Source: Micromonospora aurantiaca ATCC 27029 (lineage in GTDB: Bacteria > Actinomycetota > Actinomycetes > Mycobacteriales > Micromonosporaceae). Taken from it: a stretch of 64,000 nt of DNA. Below the pieces are notes generated by a model. That model worked only from the letters and a program-made list of their open reading frames with translations. It ran no database searches and was not told the origin of the DNA. The stretch spans positions 5,661,501 to 5,725,500 of the forward strand of contig NC_014391.1 of the NCBI RefSeq assembly GCF_000145235.1. Reading direction: 5' to 3'. Of this stretch, positions 10,606-19,532 are shown piece after piece (position 1 is the stretch's first letter; the number at the start of each line of letters is the position of its first letter). A program made the position numbers and the translations under genes.

Positions 10606-11633
10606 CACCACCGCCGCCCGACCGCCCCACCCCCGCGGCCGGGCGCCGGATCGGGCCGGAGACGCTCGCCGCGTACCTCGACCACCTGGACGCCGCCGAC
10701 CGGTCCGGCGCTGTGGCGCTGGCGCGCGGCCTGCTGGCGGACGGCTTCTCGGTCGCGGACGTCCTGGTCGACCTGGTCGCGGTGGCGCAGCGGGAGGTCG
10801 GTCGGCGCTGGCTCACCGGCTCGTGGAGCGTCGCCCAGGAGCACGCCGCCACTCACGTCAGCGAGCAGGTGGTGGACGCGCTGGGCGCGACGGTCGGCCC
10901 ACCGCGACGCGGGCACGTGGTGATGGCCTGCGTGGAGGGCGAGTGGCACGCGCTGGCCGCCCGCATCGTCACCGAGGTGGTCCGGGCGGCCGGCTGGCGG
11001 GTGACGTTCCTCGGTGCCAGCGTGCCGGCCCGGCATCTGGTCTCGTACCTGCACCAGACCGGCCCGGACGCGGTGCTGCTGAGCTGCGTGCAGCCGAACC
11101 GGCTGGTCCGGGCGGCGCGGATGGTGGAGGCCAGCCGCGCGGCCGGTGTGCCGGTGCTCGCCGGTGGTCCCGGCTTCGGCCCGGACGGCCGGTGGGCCAC
11201 CGCGATCGGCGCGGCGGGCTGGGGCGCCAGCGCCCGGGACGCGGTGGCGCTGCTGGAACGGCCGTTGTCGGCCGCGCACACCGGGTCGCCGCCGCCCCCG
11301 CCCGACGACGCGTACGTGGCGGTACTGCACCGGCGGCGTGAGCTGGTCGGGCTCGCGCTCGCCGCGGTGGACCCGCCGCAGGAGAGCGCCGAGGAGGTCG
11401 CCGCCGGCATCGCGCACCTGGTGGACGCGCTGATCGCGGCCGTGCGGGTGGACGACGACCGGCTGCTGCGCGACTTCGTCGGGTGGCAGGAGGAGGCGCT
11501 GACCTCCCGGGGCGGCCGGGCGCTGCTGGACGAGGTGCTCGGCACGCTGGAACGGGCGCTCACCGAGCATCCCCGGGTGGCGGCCCGGCTGCGGGCCGCC
11601 CGCGAAGCCGCGCCGGACGGCCGTTCAGGCTGA
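10602..11633 (+). CDS. Cobalamin (B12)-binding regulatory protein
   Basis: A 343-residue soluble protein. Residues 20-95 form a helical cap like the B12-binding module of methionine synthase (WSVAQEHAATHVSEQVV). Residues about 100-225 form a Rossmann-like B12 domain, with the lower-ligand His at position 116 in VEGEWHALA, then VTFLGASVP, DAVLLSC and VLAGGPGFG. There is no DNA-binding or enzyme domain. A helical C-terminal region of about 100 residues is unassigned. The gene begins inside the stop of the SpoIIE phosphatase gene, which implies a shared pathway. Related B12 domains act as light or redox sensors; that role is an inference here. Confidence 0.85.
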   Translation: MTPPPPDRPTPAAGRRIGPETLAAYLDHLDAADRSGAVALARGLLADGFSVADVLVDLVAVAQREVGRRWLTGSWSVAQEHAATHVSEQVVDALGATVGPPRRGHVVMACVEGEWHALAARIVTEVVRAAGWRVTFLGASVPARHLVSYLHQTGPDAVLLSCVQPNRLVRAARMVEASRAAGVPVLAGGPGFGPDGRWATAIGAAGWGASARDAVALLERPLSAAHTGSPPPPPDDAYVAVLHRRRELVGLALAAVDPPQESAEEVAAGIAHLVDALIAAVRVDDDRLLRDFVGWQEEALTSRGGRALLDEVLGTLERALTEHPRVAARLRAAREAAPDGRSG

Positions 11634-11634
11634 G

Positions 11635-12189
11635 TCAGGCGGTACGGGCCACCGGCGGCTCACCGGACGGCCGGGCGGGGTCGCCGATCCGTTCCCCGGA
11701 CGGTTGCAGCATCGGCCAGCCCTCCGCCACCGGGGCCTCGCCTCGCCGGCCCACCTCGTCGAACTCGCGCATGCCGCGTACCAGCGCGGCCCGGCCCTCC
11801 GGGCTCATCCCGGCGAGGATCCGCTCCAGCCGGTGCCGCCGGTCGGCACGCAGCTCGGCGAGGAGCCGGAGGGCGGCGGGCGTGAGGTGCAGCGAGATCT
11901 CCCGCCGGTCGTAGCGGCCCGGCTCGCGTTCCAGCATCCCGGCCGCGACGAGCCGGTCGCACAGCCGGCTGGCGGAGGAGAGCAACATGTCGGTGAGGGT
12001 GGCGAGCCGGCGGAGGTTGATGCCGTCATACTGCTCGACGACCATGATCGCGCGTAGCTGGGCACTCGACAGCCGGCTGGTGGTGCGCTCCCGGGCCGCC
12101 TCCCAGACGGCGAGCAAGGTGCCTGCCGCCTCGTCCAGTGCGGCGGACATACTCGTTTCAGGTTCCCGGGGACTGCGCTCTTCGGTCAT
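11635..12189 (-). CDS. MarR family transcriptional regulator
   Basis: A 184-residue winged-helix regulator. The DNA-binding core reads LRRLATLTDMLLSSASRLCDRLVAAGMLER, followed by the wing DRREISLHLTPAALRLL. A charged N-terminal extension of about 35 residues precedes the first helix. It ends one base from the end of the convergent cobalamin-binding gene and diverges from a PP2C-type phosphatase at 12,245. Only 55 bases separate the two divergent starts, so it could control that gene, itself, or both. No ligand can be inferred. Confidence 0.9.
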   Translation of the reverse strand: MTEERSPREPETSMSAALDEAAGTLLAVWEAARERTTSRLSSAQLRAIMVVEQYDGINLRRLATLTDMLLSSASRLCDRLVAAGMLEREPGRYDRREISLHLTPAALRLLAELRADRRHRLERILAGMSPEGRAALVRGMREFDEVGRRGEAPVAEGWPMLQPSGERIGDPARPSGEPPVARTA

Positions 12190-12244
12190 GGTGGCCCGAG
12201 ACTACTCCCCGGATCTGCCCGGCGACCTGTGCAAAGGAGCAAAG

Positions 12245-13375
12245 ATGAGCGGAGCGGAGGGCCGCGCGCGCCGGGTCCTGACCGAGGCGCCGACGGATCT
12301 CATCGTGGACCGGCTCGCCGCCGAGCTGGCGCGCACGTACGGCGTCGCCCGCACCGAGCTGTACCAGGTCGACTACCGGCTCGCCGAGCTGCTGCCGCTG
12401 GATGACGGCCCGTCGGTCACCGGCCCCGGCCACCCGGCCTGGCGCGCCTTCGACCACCAGGAGCCGGTGATCGCCGACGGCGTCGGCTGGTTCCCGGTGG
12501 GCATGCGCGGCGAACGCCGGGGCGTGCTGAAGGTCTCGCCGGTACCCGCCGACCCGCACGCCCGCCGGGAGCTGGACACCATCGCCACTGTGCTCGGGCA
12601 CGAGCTGAGCGCGGTCACGGCGACCACCGACATCTACCGCACCGCCCGGCGCAGCCGGCGGCTCACGCTGGCCGCCGAGATGCAGTGGGAGCTGCTGCCC
12701 GGGCGCAGCCGGATCCGGCCGTCGTTCAGCCTGGCCGGGCAGTTGGAGCCGGCGTACGCGGTGCGCGGGGACAGCTTCGACTGGTCCGACGACGGTCACC
12801 GGCTCTGGCTGGCGGTGCTGAACGGCTACGGCGAGGGGGTTGCGGCGGCGCTGCTCGCCTCGCTGGCCACGTACGCGCTGCGCAACGCGCGCCGGGCCGG
12901 GCTCGACCTGGCCGACCAGGCGGCGCTGGCCGACCAGGCGATCTACGCCCAGCACCGGGGCGAACAGCACGTCTCCGTGCTCCTGATCGAGCTGGACCTG
13001 GCCACCGGCGAGATGACTGTGGTCGACGCCGGTTCGCCGCGGCTGCTGCGGCTGCGGGCCGGTGAGGTGACCGAGCAGGAGCTGGACAAGCAGTTCCCGC
13101 TCGGCATGTTCGAGGGCACCGACTACCGCCCGCAGCGGTTCCGGCTGGAGCGCGAGGACCGGCTCTTCGTGGTCAGCGACGGCGTGATCGACGCCACCAC
13201 CGAGCAGGTGCGCTACGGCGAGGTGGCGCTGGACCGGTTCCTGCGCCGGACCGGCCCGATGGAGCCGCTGGACGCGGTCCGGTCGCTGATCGGCGACCTG
13301 CGGGCCTTCGTCGCCGGTGACCTGGTGGACGACGCGGTGGTGGTCTGCCTGGACTGGCTCGGGCCGCAGCCCTGA
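12245..13375 (+). CDS. SpoIIE/PP2C-type phosphatase domain protein
   Basis: A 376-residue protein with an N-terminal GAF-like region (residues 1-125) and a C-terminal SpoIIE/PP2C domain from about residue 140. The catalytic pieces are recognisable but altered: RGDSFDW replaces the usual GDFYD, and LNGYGEG replaces the usual DVxGHG, so one expected metal-binding Asp is Asn. VVSDGVID and LVDDAVVV keep the later aspartates. AAAGGAG at 12233-12239 lies five bases before the ATG. It probably belongs to the partner-switching type of signalling, but its activity may be reduced. Confidence 0.82.
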   Translation: MSGAEGRARRVLTEAPTDLIVDRLAAELARTYGVARTELYQVDYRLAELLPLDDGPSVTGPGHPAWRAFDHQEPVIADGVGWFPVGMRGERRGVLKVSPVPADPHARRELDTIATVLGHELSAVTATTDIYRTARRSRRLTLAAEMQWELLPGRSRIRPSFSLAGQLEPAYAVRGDSFDWSDDGHRLWLAVLNGYGEGVAAALLASLATYALRNARRAGLDLADQAALADQAIYAQHRGEQHVSVLLIELDLATGEMTVVDAGSPRLLRLRAGEVTEQELDKQFPLGMFEGTDYRPQRFRLEREDRLFVVSDGVIDATTEQVRYGEVALDRFLRRTGPMEPLDAVRSLIGDLRAFVAGDLVDDAVVVCLDWLGPQP

Positions 13376-13385
13376 CCCGCCCCCC

Positions 13386-14867
13386 TCAGTACGCGCCGCG
13401 GCTGTTGAGCACCGCGCCGAACGTCTTCCAGAGGATGGTCAGGTCCGCGGCCAGCGACCAGTTCTCCACGTAGTAGAGGTCCAGCCGGATGCCGTCCTCC
13501 CAGCTCAGGTCCGACCGGCCGCTGACCTGCCAGAGGCCGGTCATGCCGGGCTTGACCAGCAGCCGGCGTGCCACGTCGCCGTCGTAGCGGGCAACCTCGG
13601 ACGGCAGCGGCGGGCGCGGACCGACCAGGCTCATCTGGCCGAGCAGCACGTTGGCGAGCTGGGGCAGCTCGTCCAGCGACCACTTGCGCAGCAGCCGGCC
13701 GACCCGGGTGACGCGCGGGTCGTCGCGCATCTTGAACATCAGGCCGTCGGTCTCGTTGCGCGCGGCCAGCTCGGCGAGCAGGGCGTCGGCGTTGACCACC
13801 ATGGTGCGGAACTTGAAGACGCCGAACTCCTCGCCGCCCTGGCCGACCCGGGTCTGCCGGAACAGCACCGGGCCGCGGCTGTCGATCTTGATAGCCAGCG
13901 CGATCACGATCAGCAGCGGCGCCAGGACGAGCAGGGCGATCAGCGAGAGGGACCGGTCGACGAAGCCCTTGACCAGCTTGCGGGCGCCGCGGAACTCGGG
14001 CGCCTCGACGTGGATCAGCGGCAGGCCGGCGACCGGACGGGTGTGGATGCGGGGGCCGGCCACGTCGGTGAGCGCCGGCGCCACCACCAGGTCGACGCCG
14101 GTGCCCTCCAGCTGCCAGCCGAGGCGGCGCAACCGGGTCGCGGTCAGCTCGCCCGAGGCGGTGACCGCCACCGTGTCGGCGCCGATCGCGGTGGCGGCCT
14201 CCGGGATGCCCCGGAAGCTGCCAACCACCGGCACGTCGCCCAGCCGCTGCGGCACCGGGGCGAGCAGCGCGTCCGGGATGCACGCGCCGACCACCTGGTA
14301 GCCGGCGTACGGCTCCCGGCGCAGCGTGTGCACCAGCTCCAGCACGTGCGCGGTGTCGCCCACCACGAGCACCTTGCGGGACCAGCCGGCGCCCCGGTCG
14401 CGGGCCCGGTGCAGCCGCTTGCGGGCCGCAAACCGCGCCACCTCCAGGCCGATCGTGCCGACCGCGAAGGAGATGGCCAGGAAACCCCGGGAGACGCCGA
14501 CGTCGGCGATGTACCCGGCGATGGCGATGCCGCCGGCGAGTCGCATGCTGGCCGCGCTGACCCGGCGGTACTCGTCGGCGCCGTAGCCGAGCACCTGGTC
14601 GTCGTAGCAGCGCATCGCCTTGAGCGAGACGAGCCAGACCAGCAGGAGCGCCGGGGCGACCACCACGTACGGGATCTCGGACCCGGTCGGTTCCTCGTCG
14701 CCGAACCGGGCCAGGTAACCGACCAGGATGGCCACGGCGAGCACGGCGGTGTCCAGCACCACCAGGACCCGGATGTAGGCCCGCTCCGCGGCTCGTGTCG
14801 TCTTGCCGGGGCGTTCACCACCGGGTCGCGACGACGTGGCAGGGGTCAACAGCGTCGCCGAGGTCAC
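13386..14867 (-). CDS. Exopolysaccharide polyprenyl glycosylphosphotransferase
   Basis: A 493-residue membrane enzyme of the WbaP/CpsE type that loads the first sugar phosphate onto undecaprenyl phosphate to begin a surface polysaccharide. Four or five hydrophobic segments occupy residues 30-155. A soluble CoA-binding-like domain follows. From about residue 299 the bacterial sugar transferase domain reads KGFVDRSLSLIALLVLAPLL, then SRGPVLFRQTRVGQGG, FGVFKFRTM, KWSLDELPQLANVL and VGPRPPLPSE. The start has GGGGAGGG upstream. No glycosyltransferase cluster accompanies it, so the polymer it primes is unknown. Confidence 0.93.
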   Translation of the reverse strand: MTSATLLTPATSSRPGGERPGKTTRAAERAYIRVLVVLDTAVLAVAILVGYLARFGDEEPTGSEIPYVVVAPALLLVWLVSLKAMRCYDDQVLGYGADEYRRVSAASMRLAGGIAIAGYIADVGVSRGFLAISFAVGTIGLEVARFAARKRLHRARDRGAGWSRKVLVVGDTAHVLELVHTLRREPYAGYQVVGACIPDALLAPVPQRLGDVPVVGSFRGIPEAATAIGADTVAVTASGELTATRLRRLGWQLEGTGVDLVVAPALTDVAGPRIHTRPVAGLPLIHVEAPEFRGARKLVKGFVDRSLSLIALLVLAPLLIVIALAIKIDSRGPVLFRQTRVGQGGEEFGVFKFRTMVVNADALLAELAARNETDGLMFKMRDDPRVTRVGRLLRKWSLDELPQLANVLLGQMSLVGPRPPLPSEVARYDGDVARRLLVKPGMTGLWQVSGRSDLSWEDGIRLDLYYVENWSLAADLTILWKTFGAVLNSRGAY

Positions 14868-15026
14868 CGGCCCTCCCCACTTCGCTCAGGACCGCCCCGT
14901 CGCCGCCCGGCTCCGGTGTGGAGCCCGCGGTCGAGGCACCCGGTCATCATGCCTGGACAATTATGGTTACCGATTGATTCGGACGCATTACCGTCAGTTC
15001 TCATCCCGTGTCTTGACCCGGGAAGC

Positions 15027-15060
15027 CTTCCGCCGTACCGGATTTCCGGTACGGCGGAAG
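15027..15060 (-). terminator. Strong hairpin after the VWA protein gene
   Basis: A perfect 15-base-pair stem (CTTCCGCCGTACCGG and its complement) closes a four-base ATTT loop. It lies 19 bases past the stop of the minus-strand VWA gene and has no T-run. It probably ends that transcript before the polysaccharide-priming gene. Confidence 0.7.
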
Positions 15061-15079
15061 AGTAGCGCTGAGCTTCAGG

Positions 15080-16861
15080 TCAGCGGGGGGCGGGCGGCCG
15101 CAGCGCGATCGCCCGGAGGAAGATCTCGCCGATCTTGCTGGGGTCGGTGGTGACGAAGGCGCCACCGCCGGTGACCTTGGTGATCGACTCCAGCTCGGCC
15201 CGGTTCACCTCGGTGCCGATGCCGATGATGATGACCTGGACCGGCTGCTCGTCGTCCTTCAGCTTGTTCAGCTGGTCCAGCAGCGCCTTCTGCGAGATGC
15301 CGTCGTCGTCCTCGTTCTTGCCGTCGGTGAACAGCACGATCGAGTTGACCTTGCCCGGCTCCCAGTCCTGCTGCACCTTCTTGTACGCCGCGAGCATGGT
15401 GTCGTACAGGCCGGTGTTGCCGCTGGAGGGCTTGATCGAGGCCAGGCCGCGCTGGAGCGAGCCCCGGTTGCTGGACAGAGGCTTTATTCCGACCAGCTCG
15501 CTCCAGTCCTGCGAGCCCTGGAGGTTGGTGGAGAACGTCCAGAGGCCGATCGACCAGGAGTCGTCGAACAGCCCGAGGCCCTGGCTCGCGGCGGCGACTG
15601 TGACCTGCTCCCGGCTCGCGCCGTTGGCGGTCGCGACCGGCTTCTTCATCGAGCCGGACACGTCGATGACGCAGAGCATCCGGCCCGACTGGGTGGCCAC
15701 CGACCAGGTCGTGGTCGCGGTCGAGATGGCACCCGGGTCGAGGTCGGCCGCGCCGCCCTGGCCCGACGGCGGCACCTGGCTCGCGCCGCCGTTGGCCGGG
15801 CTCGGTGCGCCGGTCGGCGCCTGGAAACCCCGGCCCCAGTTGCCGTCCGGCGCGCGCAGCGCCTGCGAGGCGAGCCGGTCCTTGAAGCCCGGCGTACGCA
15901 GGACCTCGAAGAGGACCCGGGCGGCGGACGCCTTGGTCGGCTCGATGCCGGGCAGCACCGCGAACGGGTAGTCCAGCGGGATCGGCGCCGGCTCCAGGTA
16001 GAGCGCGGCGAGCCGGATCGGCGGCTTGGTGCTGTTGTAGGCGATCACGTCCTCCTCGGACAGCGCCGCCGCCCCCAGCCCGTTGGCGATCGCCGTCGGG
16101 TCGGACGAGCGCGGGAACCGCGCGAGGAGGTCCTGCCGCAGCGAGGAACGGTTGGTCGCCAGCGCCCGCAGTGCGCCGACCATCGCCTCCTGCGCCTTCG
16201 GCGAGCCGGACTCGCCGGTGGAGCTGGCCGCGGCGGTCAGCGACAGCAGGCCGGACAGGCCGGCCGCGTCCTGGGTCGGCTCGACGATCCCGGCCCGCAG
16301 CGGCTTGCTGGCGGTGACCTGGGTCAGCAGGTCGGACCAGCGGAGCTTCTTGTCCGGCCACCCTATGCGCGAGGCCACCGGCTCGGGCAGCGCCACCACG
16401 ACCGGGCTACGGGCGATCGAGGCGCCGTTGGTCGGCGCGAACGCGCTGGCCCCGCCGCTCTTGAGCCGGACCAGCCAGGTCGACGAGTCCGGCACCCAGA
16501 CGTCGGGGGTGACAGCGGTGCCGCTGGCCTGCCCGACGCCGGCGAGCGTGGCGCCGTGCTTGCTCGCCACCGCGGCGGCCACCTCGACCGACTCGGACGA
16601 GGAGACGTTCACCGCGATGCAGGTCCCGCCCACCGCCGCACCGTCGGCGACCCACTGGTCGGCGGCGGCGCGCACCGCGGGGGCGATCTCCGGGGCGGTC
16701 GCCACCGACAGCTCGATCCGGCCCGAACAGTTCGGGCCGGCCAGCTGCTGGTAGCCGAACCAGGAGCCGGCTACGACGGCGACCAGGGCGGCCGCCACGG
16801 CGGCGGCACCTGCTCCGCGGAGGTGAGAACGCATGCGATGGCGGCCAGACACGGTGACCAT
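15080..16861 (-). CDS. Exported VWA-domain / solute-binding-like protein
   Basis: A 593-residue exported protein. A single hydrophobic segment at residues 15-35 acts as a signal anchor or uncleaved signal. Residues about 45-340 resemble a bacterial extracellular solute-binding domain (IELSVATAPEIAPAVRAAADQW). Residues about 390-590 form a von Willebrand A domain with the metal site VIDVSGSMK near position 398 and later SIVLFTDGKNED. The start ATG has GAGG eight bases upstream. No transporter genes adjoin, so a surface-binding or cell-wall role is more likely than uptake. The ligand is unknown. Confidence 0.82.
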   Translation of the reverse strand: MVTVSGRHRMRSHLRGAGAAAVAAALVAVVAGSWFGYQQLAGPNCSGRIELSVATAPEIAPAVRAAADQWVADGAAVGGTCIAVNVSSSESVEVAAAVASKHGATLAGVGQASGTAVTPDVWVPDSSTWLVRLKSGGASAFAPTNGASIARSPVVVALPEPVASRIGWPDKKLRWSDLLTQVTASKPLRAGIVEPTQDAAGLSGLLSLTAAASSTGESGSPKAQEAMVGALRALATNRSSLRQDLLARFPRSSDPTAIANGLGAAALSEEDVIAYNSTKPPIRLAALYLEPAPIPLDYPFAVLPGIEPTKASAARVLFEVLRTPGFKDRLASQALRAPDGNWGRGFQAPTGAPSPANGGASQVPPSGQGGAADLDPGAISTATTTWSVATQSGRMLCVIDVSGSMKKPVATANGASREQVTVAAASQGLGLFDDSWSIGLWTFSTNLQGSQDWSELVGIKPLSSNRGSLQRGLASIKPSSGNTGLYDTMLAAYKKVQQDWEPGKVNSIVLFTDGKNEDDDGISQKALLDQLNKLKDDEQPVQVIIIGIGTEVNRAELESITKVTGGGAFVTTDPSKIGEIFLRAIALRPPAPR

Positions 16862-17011
16862 CTTGCGTACCTCGTGGGGTTACCACCACAACCGTTCGGA
16901 CGAAAGTTACGCAGCAGAAACAGTTGATCAGCTAACTCATACGCTAAGTTACTGGTCAGTCATTTATGGTGATGTCAATCCACTTCGGACCGCCAATTGG
17001 TAACCGTCCGG

Positions 17012-18046
17012 TCACGGTAGGACGCACGTCGGGCTCGCCACCGGCACCGGCTCCCCCACCGGCTCGGGCACCCCGCCGTCCGGATCGACCCGGAAGATCC
17101 TGATCATGTCGGCCCGCTCGTCGGCCACGTACAGGTGCTCACCGGCGAACGCGAAGTGCCGCGGCCACTCACCGCCGGTGTCGACCTCGGCCACCAGCTC
17201 CGGCGCGGCGCCGTCCAGCGCGAAGACAGCGATCGTGCCCACGCCGCGGTTGCCCACGTAGAGGAAACGCCCGCCCGGCCCGACGGCCACCTCGGAGGGC
17301 TGGACGTGGCCGGTCCGGCCGCTGGCGTCGACACGCGTCGACTGACGCGGCCCGTCCGGCGTCAGCTCGTACGCGGTGACAGTGGCGTCCAGCTCACCGA
17401 CGAGCCAGCAACGCCGCCCGTCCGGGTGCCGGGCGAGGTGCCGGGGACCGGTCCCGGGCGCCGTCCGCAGCCGGGGCTCCCGCTCGGCCAGCCGGCCGGT
17501 GGACGCGTCGACGTCGTACCGGTAGACGGAGTCGGTGCCCAGGTCGACCGCGAGCAGCCCACCCCCGGCCGGGTCGGGCGAGACCATGTGGCAGTGCGCG
17601 TGCTCCTGCCGCTGCGGGTCGGCGCCGTGCCCGGAGTGCCGGACCAGGTCGGTGCGCTCCCCCGGCACGCCGTCGGCGTCCAGGCCGAACACCGCCACGC
17701 TGCCGCCGCCGTAGTTCGCCACGAACAGGTGCCGCCCGTCCGGGGCGACCGCCAGGTGGCACGGCTCCGCGCCACCTGTCTCGCGGACGCCCAGCGGCGT
17801 GAGATCGCCGTCCGGGGCGAGCCGGAACGCGCTCACCAGCCCGTCGGGCAGCTCGTTGCACCCGTACAGCACCGGCAGCGCCGGATGCCGCACCAGGAAC
17901 GACGGCGACGGGGTGACCGCCACGACGCCCAGCGGGGTCAGTTCCCCGGTCGCCCGGTCCCGCCGGGCCGCCACGACGCCCTCGGCCCGCCCACCCGTCT
18001 CCGCCGTGTAGCCGCCGATGTGGACGATCTCGTCCTGCCCGGTCAC
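17012..18046 (-). CDS. Lactonase-family beta-propeller protein (6-phosphogluconolactonase-like)
   Basis: A 344-residue protein of the seven-bladed lactonase family (Pfam lactonase). Repeated blade signatures are visible: VHIGGYTAETGG at the start, PSFLVRHPALPVLYGCNE, GRHLFVANYGGGSVAVF, GPRHLARHPDGR, GRFLYVGNRGVGTIAVF and WPRHFAFAGEHLYVADE. There is no signal peptide. A GTG at 18046 with GAGG eight bases upstream fits the conserved N-terminus better than an ATG at 18082. The family includes 6-phosphogluconolactonase, but many members have other substrates. No pentose phosphate gene adjoins it. Confidence 0.85.
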   Translation of the reverse strand: MTGQDEIVHIGGYTAETGGRAEGVVAARRDRATGELTPLGVVAVTPSPSFLVRHPALPVLYGCNELPDGLVSAFRLAPDGDLTPLGVRETGGAEPCHLAVAPDGRHLFVANYGGGSVAVFGLDADGVPGERTDLVRHSGHGADPQRQEHAHCHMVSPDPAGGGLLAVDLGTDSVYRYDVDASTGRLAEREPRLRTAPGTGPRHLARHPDGRRCWLVGELDATVTAYELTPDGPRQSTRVDASGRTGHVQPSEVAVGPGGRFLYVGNRGVGTIAVFALDGAAPELVAEVDTGGEWPRHFAFAGEHLYVADERADMIRIFRVDPDGGVPEPVGEPVPVASPTCVLP

Positions 18047-18147
18047 CGCTCCCACCTCTCGTCGGTCCTGACTGCGATCCAACCAGAGGCTTCCCGGTGA
18101 CGCGCCCGGTCAGTCCTGCCAGACCCGACGGATCGGGCGTCGAGGGC

Positions 18148-18750
18148 TCAGCCCACCGGCACCGGCTCGCCGCGCTGCCGCGCCACGTGCTCGACGAGCG
18201 AGATCAGCACCAGCTTGCCCGACTGCCGGTCCCGGGCGTCGCAGAGCACGAGCGGGACGTCCGGGTCGAGGTCCAGGGCGTCGCGGACCGCCTCCAGGCC
18301 GAACCGGCGGGAGCCCTCGAAGCAGTTGACGCCCACCACGAACGGGATGCCCCGCTGCTCGAAGTAGTCGATCGAGGGGAAGCAGTCGGCCAGCCGCCGG
18401 GTGTCGGCGAGCACCACCGCGCCGAGCGCGCCGAACGCCAGCTCGTCCCAGAGGAACCAGAACCGGTCCTGGCCCGGGGTGCCGAACAGGTAGACCTGGA
18501 GGTCGTCGTTGATGGTGATCCGGCCGAAGTCCATCGCCACCGTCGTCGTCGACTTCTGCTCGACCCCGGAGACGTCGTCGGTGCCGAGCCCGGCCCCGGT
18601 CAGGACCTCCTCGGTCTGCAACGGCCGGACCTCACTCAACGCGCTGACCAGCGTCGTCTTTCCGGCGCCGAAGCCACCGGCGATGAGGATCTTCAAAGCC
18701 AGCGGCACTCGCGGCGCCCCCGGCTCCCGGTCATAGCGCACGGAGTCCAC
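18148..18750 (-). CDS. cvnD: Conservon GTPase (CvnD type)
   Basis: A 200-residue small GTPase-like protein. The P-loop GGFGAGKTT lies near residue 25, followed by TTTVAMDFG (switch region), FGTPGQDRF (G3) and VVGVNCFEG (an NKxD-like G4 variant). It is the last gene of a four-gene conservon that couples a membrane histidine kinase to a GTP switch, like a bacterial analogue of a G-protein-coupled receptor. Its GTG start lies 20 bases inside the DUF742 gene. No cytochrome P450 follows, unlike some Streptomyces conservons. Confidence 0.93.
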   Translation of the reverse strand: MDSVRYDREPGAPRVPLALKILIAGGFGAGKTTLVSALSEVRPLQTEEVLTGAGLGTDDVSGVEQKSTTTVAMDFGRITINDDLQVYLFGTPGQDRFWFLWDELAFGALGAVVLADTRRLADCFPSIDYFEQRGIPFVVGVNCFEGSRRFGLEAVRDALDLDPDVPLVLCDARDRQSGKLVLISLVEHVARQRGEPVPVG

Positions 18751-19120
18751 TGACCACCGCCTTGAGGATGTTGTCGTCGGGCAGGTACGCGGTGGCCGGT
18801 GGCCGGTGCACCGCGACGAGCCCATGGGCGAGAAGGTCGCCGAGCAGCACCCGGACCACGCCCACGGCGAGGTCCAGGTCGGCGGCGAGGTCGGCCACGG
18901 CCTTCGGCCGCCGGGCCAGCTCGATCAGGCGGCGGTGCTCCGGCTGCAGACCGGGCGTGCCGGCCGGGTCCGCGTCAGAAGTGGCGAGCACGAACGCCAG
19001 CAGGTCGAAGCCGTCGACGGGTGGGCGCACCCGGCCGCCGGTGAGCGTGTACGGACGCACCACCGGCCCGGCGTCGGCGTCCAGCCACTCGTGCTGCGGC
19101 CCCGGCGACTCAGCGCGCAT
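18731..19120 (-). CDS. cvnC: DUF742 protein (CvnC type)
   Basis: A 129-residue DUF742 protein with a winged-helix-like fold: VRPYTLTGGRVRP near the start, then LIELARRPKAVADLAADLDLAVGVVRVLLGDLLAHGLV, and ending in LKAVVSGLRAL. It overlaps the roadblock gene by 11 bases upstream and the GTPase gene by 20 bases downstream. In conservons it bridges the kinase/roadblock complex and the GTPase. Confidence 0.93.
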   Translation of the reverse strand: MRAESPGPQHEWLDADAGPVVRPYTLTGGRVRPPVDGFDLLAFVLATSDADPAGTPGLQPEHRRLIELARRPKAVADLAADLDLAVGVVRVLLGDLLAHGLVAVHRPPATAYLPDDNILKAVVSGLRAL

Positions 19121-19532
19121 CGGTCCGCTCCCCCGCCACCCGGCTCGGCGCGGCCAGGTTCTCCCCGACCCGGATGACGAGCATCGCCATCTCGTACGCC
19201 ACCAGGCCGATGTCGGCGTCGGCGTCGCTGGCCACCGCCAGGCAGGCGCCCTGCCCGGCGGCGGTCACGAACAGGTAGGCCGACTCCATCTCCACCACCG
19301 TCTGGCGGACCGCGCCGCCGCCCAGGTGCCGGGTGGCGCCCTTGGCCAGCCCGGAGAAGCCGGACGCCAGCGCGCAGAGGTGTTCCGCGTCGGTGCGGTC
19401 CTGGTCGGTGGAGGCGCCGAGCAGGAGCCCGTCCGCCGAGAGCACCACCGCCTGGCGGGCGGCGGGGACACGCTCCACCAGGTCGTCGAGCAGCCAGTCG
19501 AGATCGGCGTTCTGCCGCGTCGTGTGCACCAC
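19110..19532 (-). CDS. cvnB: Roadblock/LC7 domain protein (CvnB type)
   Basis: A 140-residue roadblock protein. The fold is seen from LDWLLDDLVERVPAARQAVVLSADG through FSGLAKGATRHLGGG and YLFVTAAGQGACLAV. Such proteins act as GTPase-activating or scaffold partners of MglA-like GTPases. The GTG start overlaps the kinase gene's TAG stop by one base, indicating coupled translation. Confidence 0.93.
   Translation of the reverse strand: MVHTTRQNADLDWLLDDLVERVPAARQAVVLSADGLLLGASTDQDRTDAEHLCALASGFSGLAKGATRHLGGGAVRQTVVEMESAYLFVTAAGQGACLAVASDADADIGLVAYEMAMLVIRVGENLAAPSRVAGERTDAR

Noticed and set aside
13386..14867. A surface polysaccharide biosynthesis cluster
   Set aside because: Only the priming transferase is present. 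Neighbouring genes are signalling and surface proteins, with no glycosyltransferases, flippase or polymerase.
13390..15065. Long plus-strand frame opposite the sugar transferase gene
   Set aside because: High GC removes stop codons in shadow frames. No ribosome binding site or recognisable domain supports it, while the minus strand has full family motifs.
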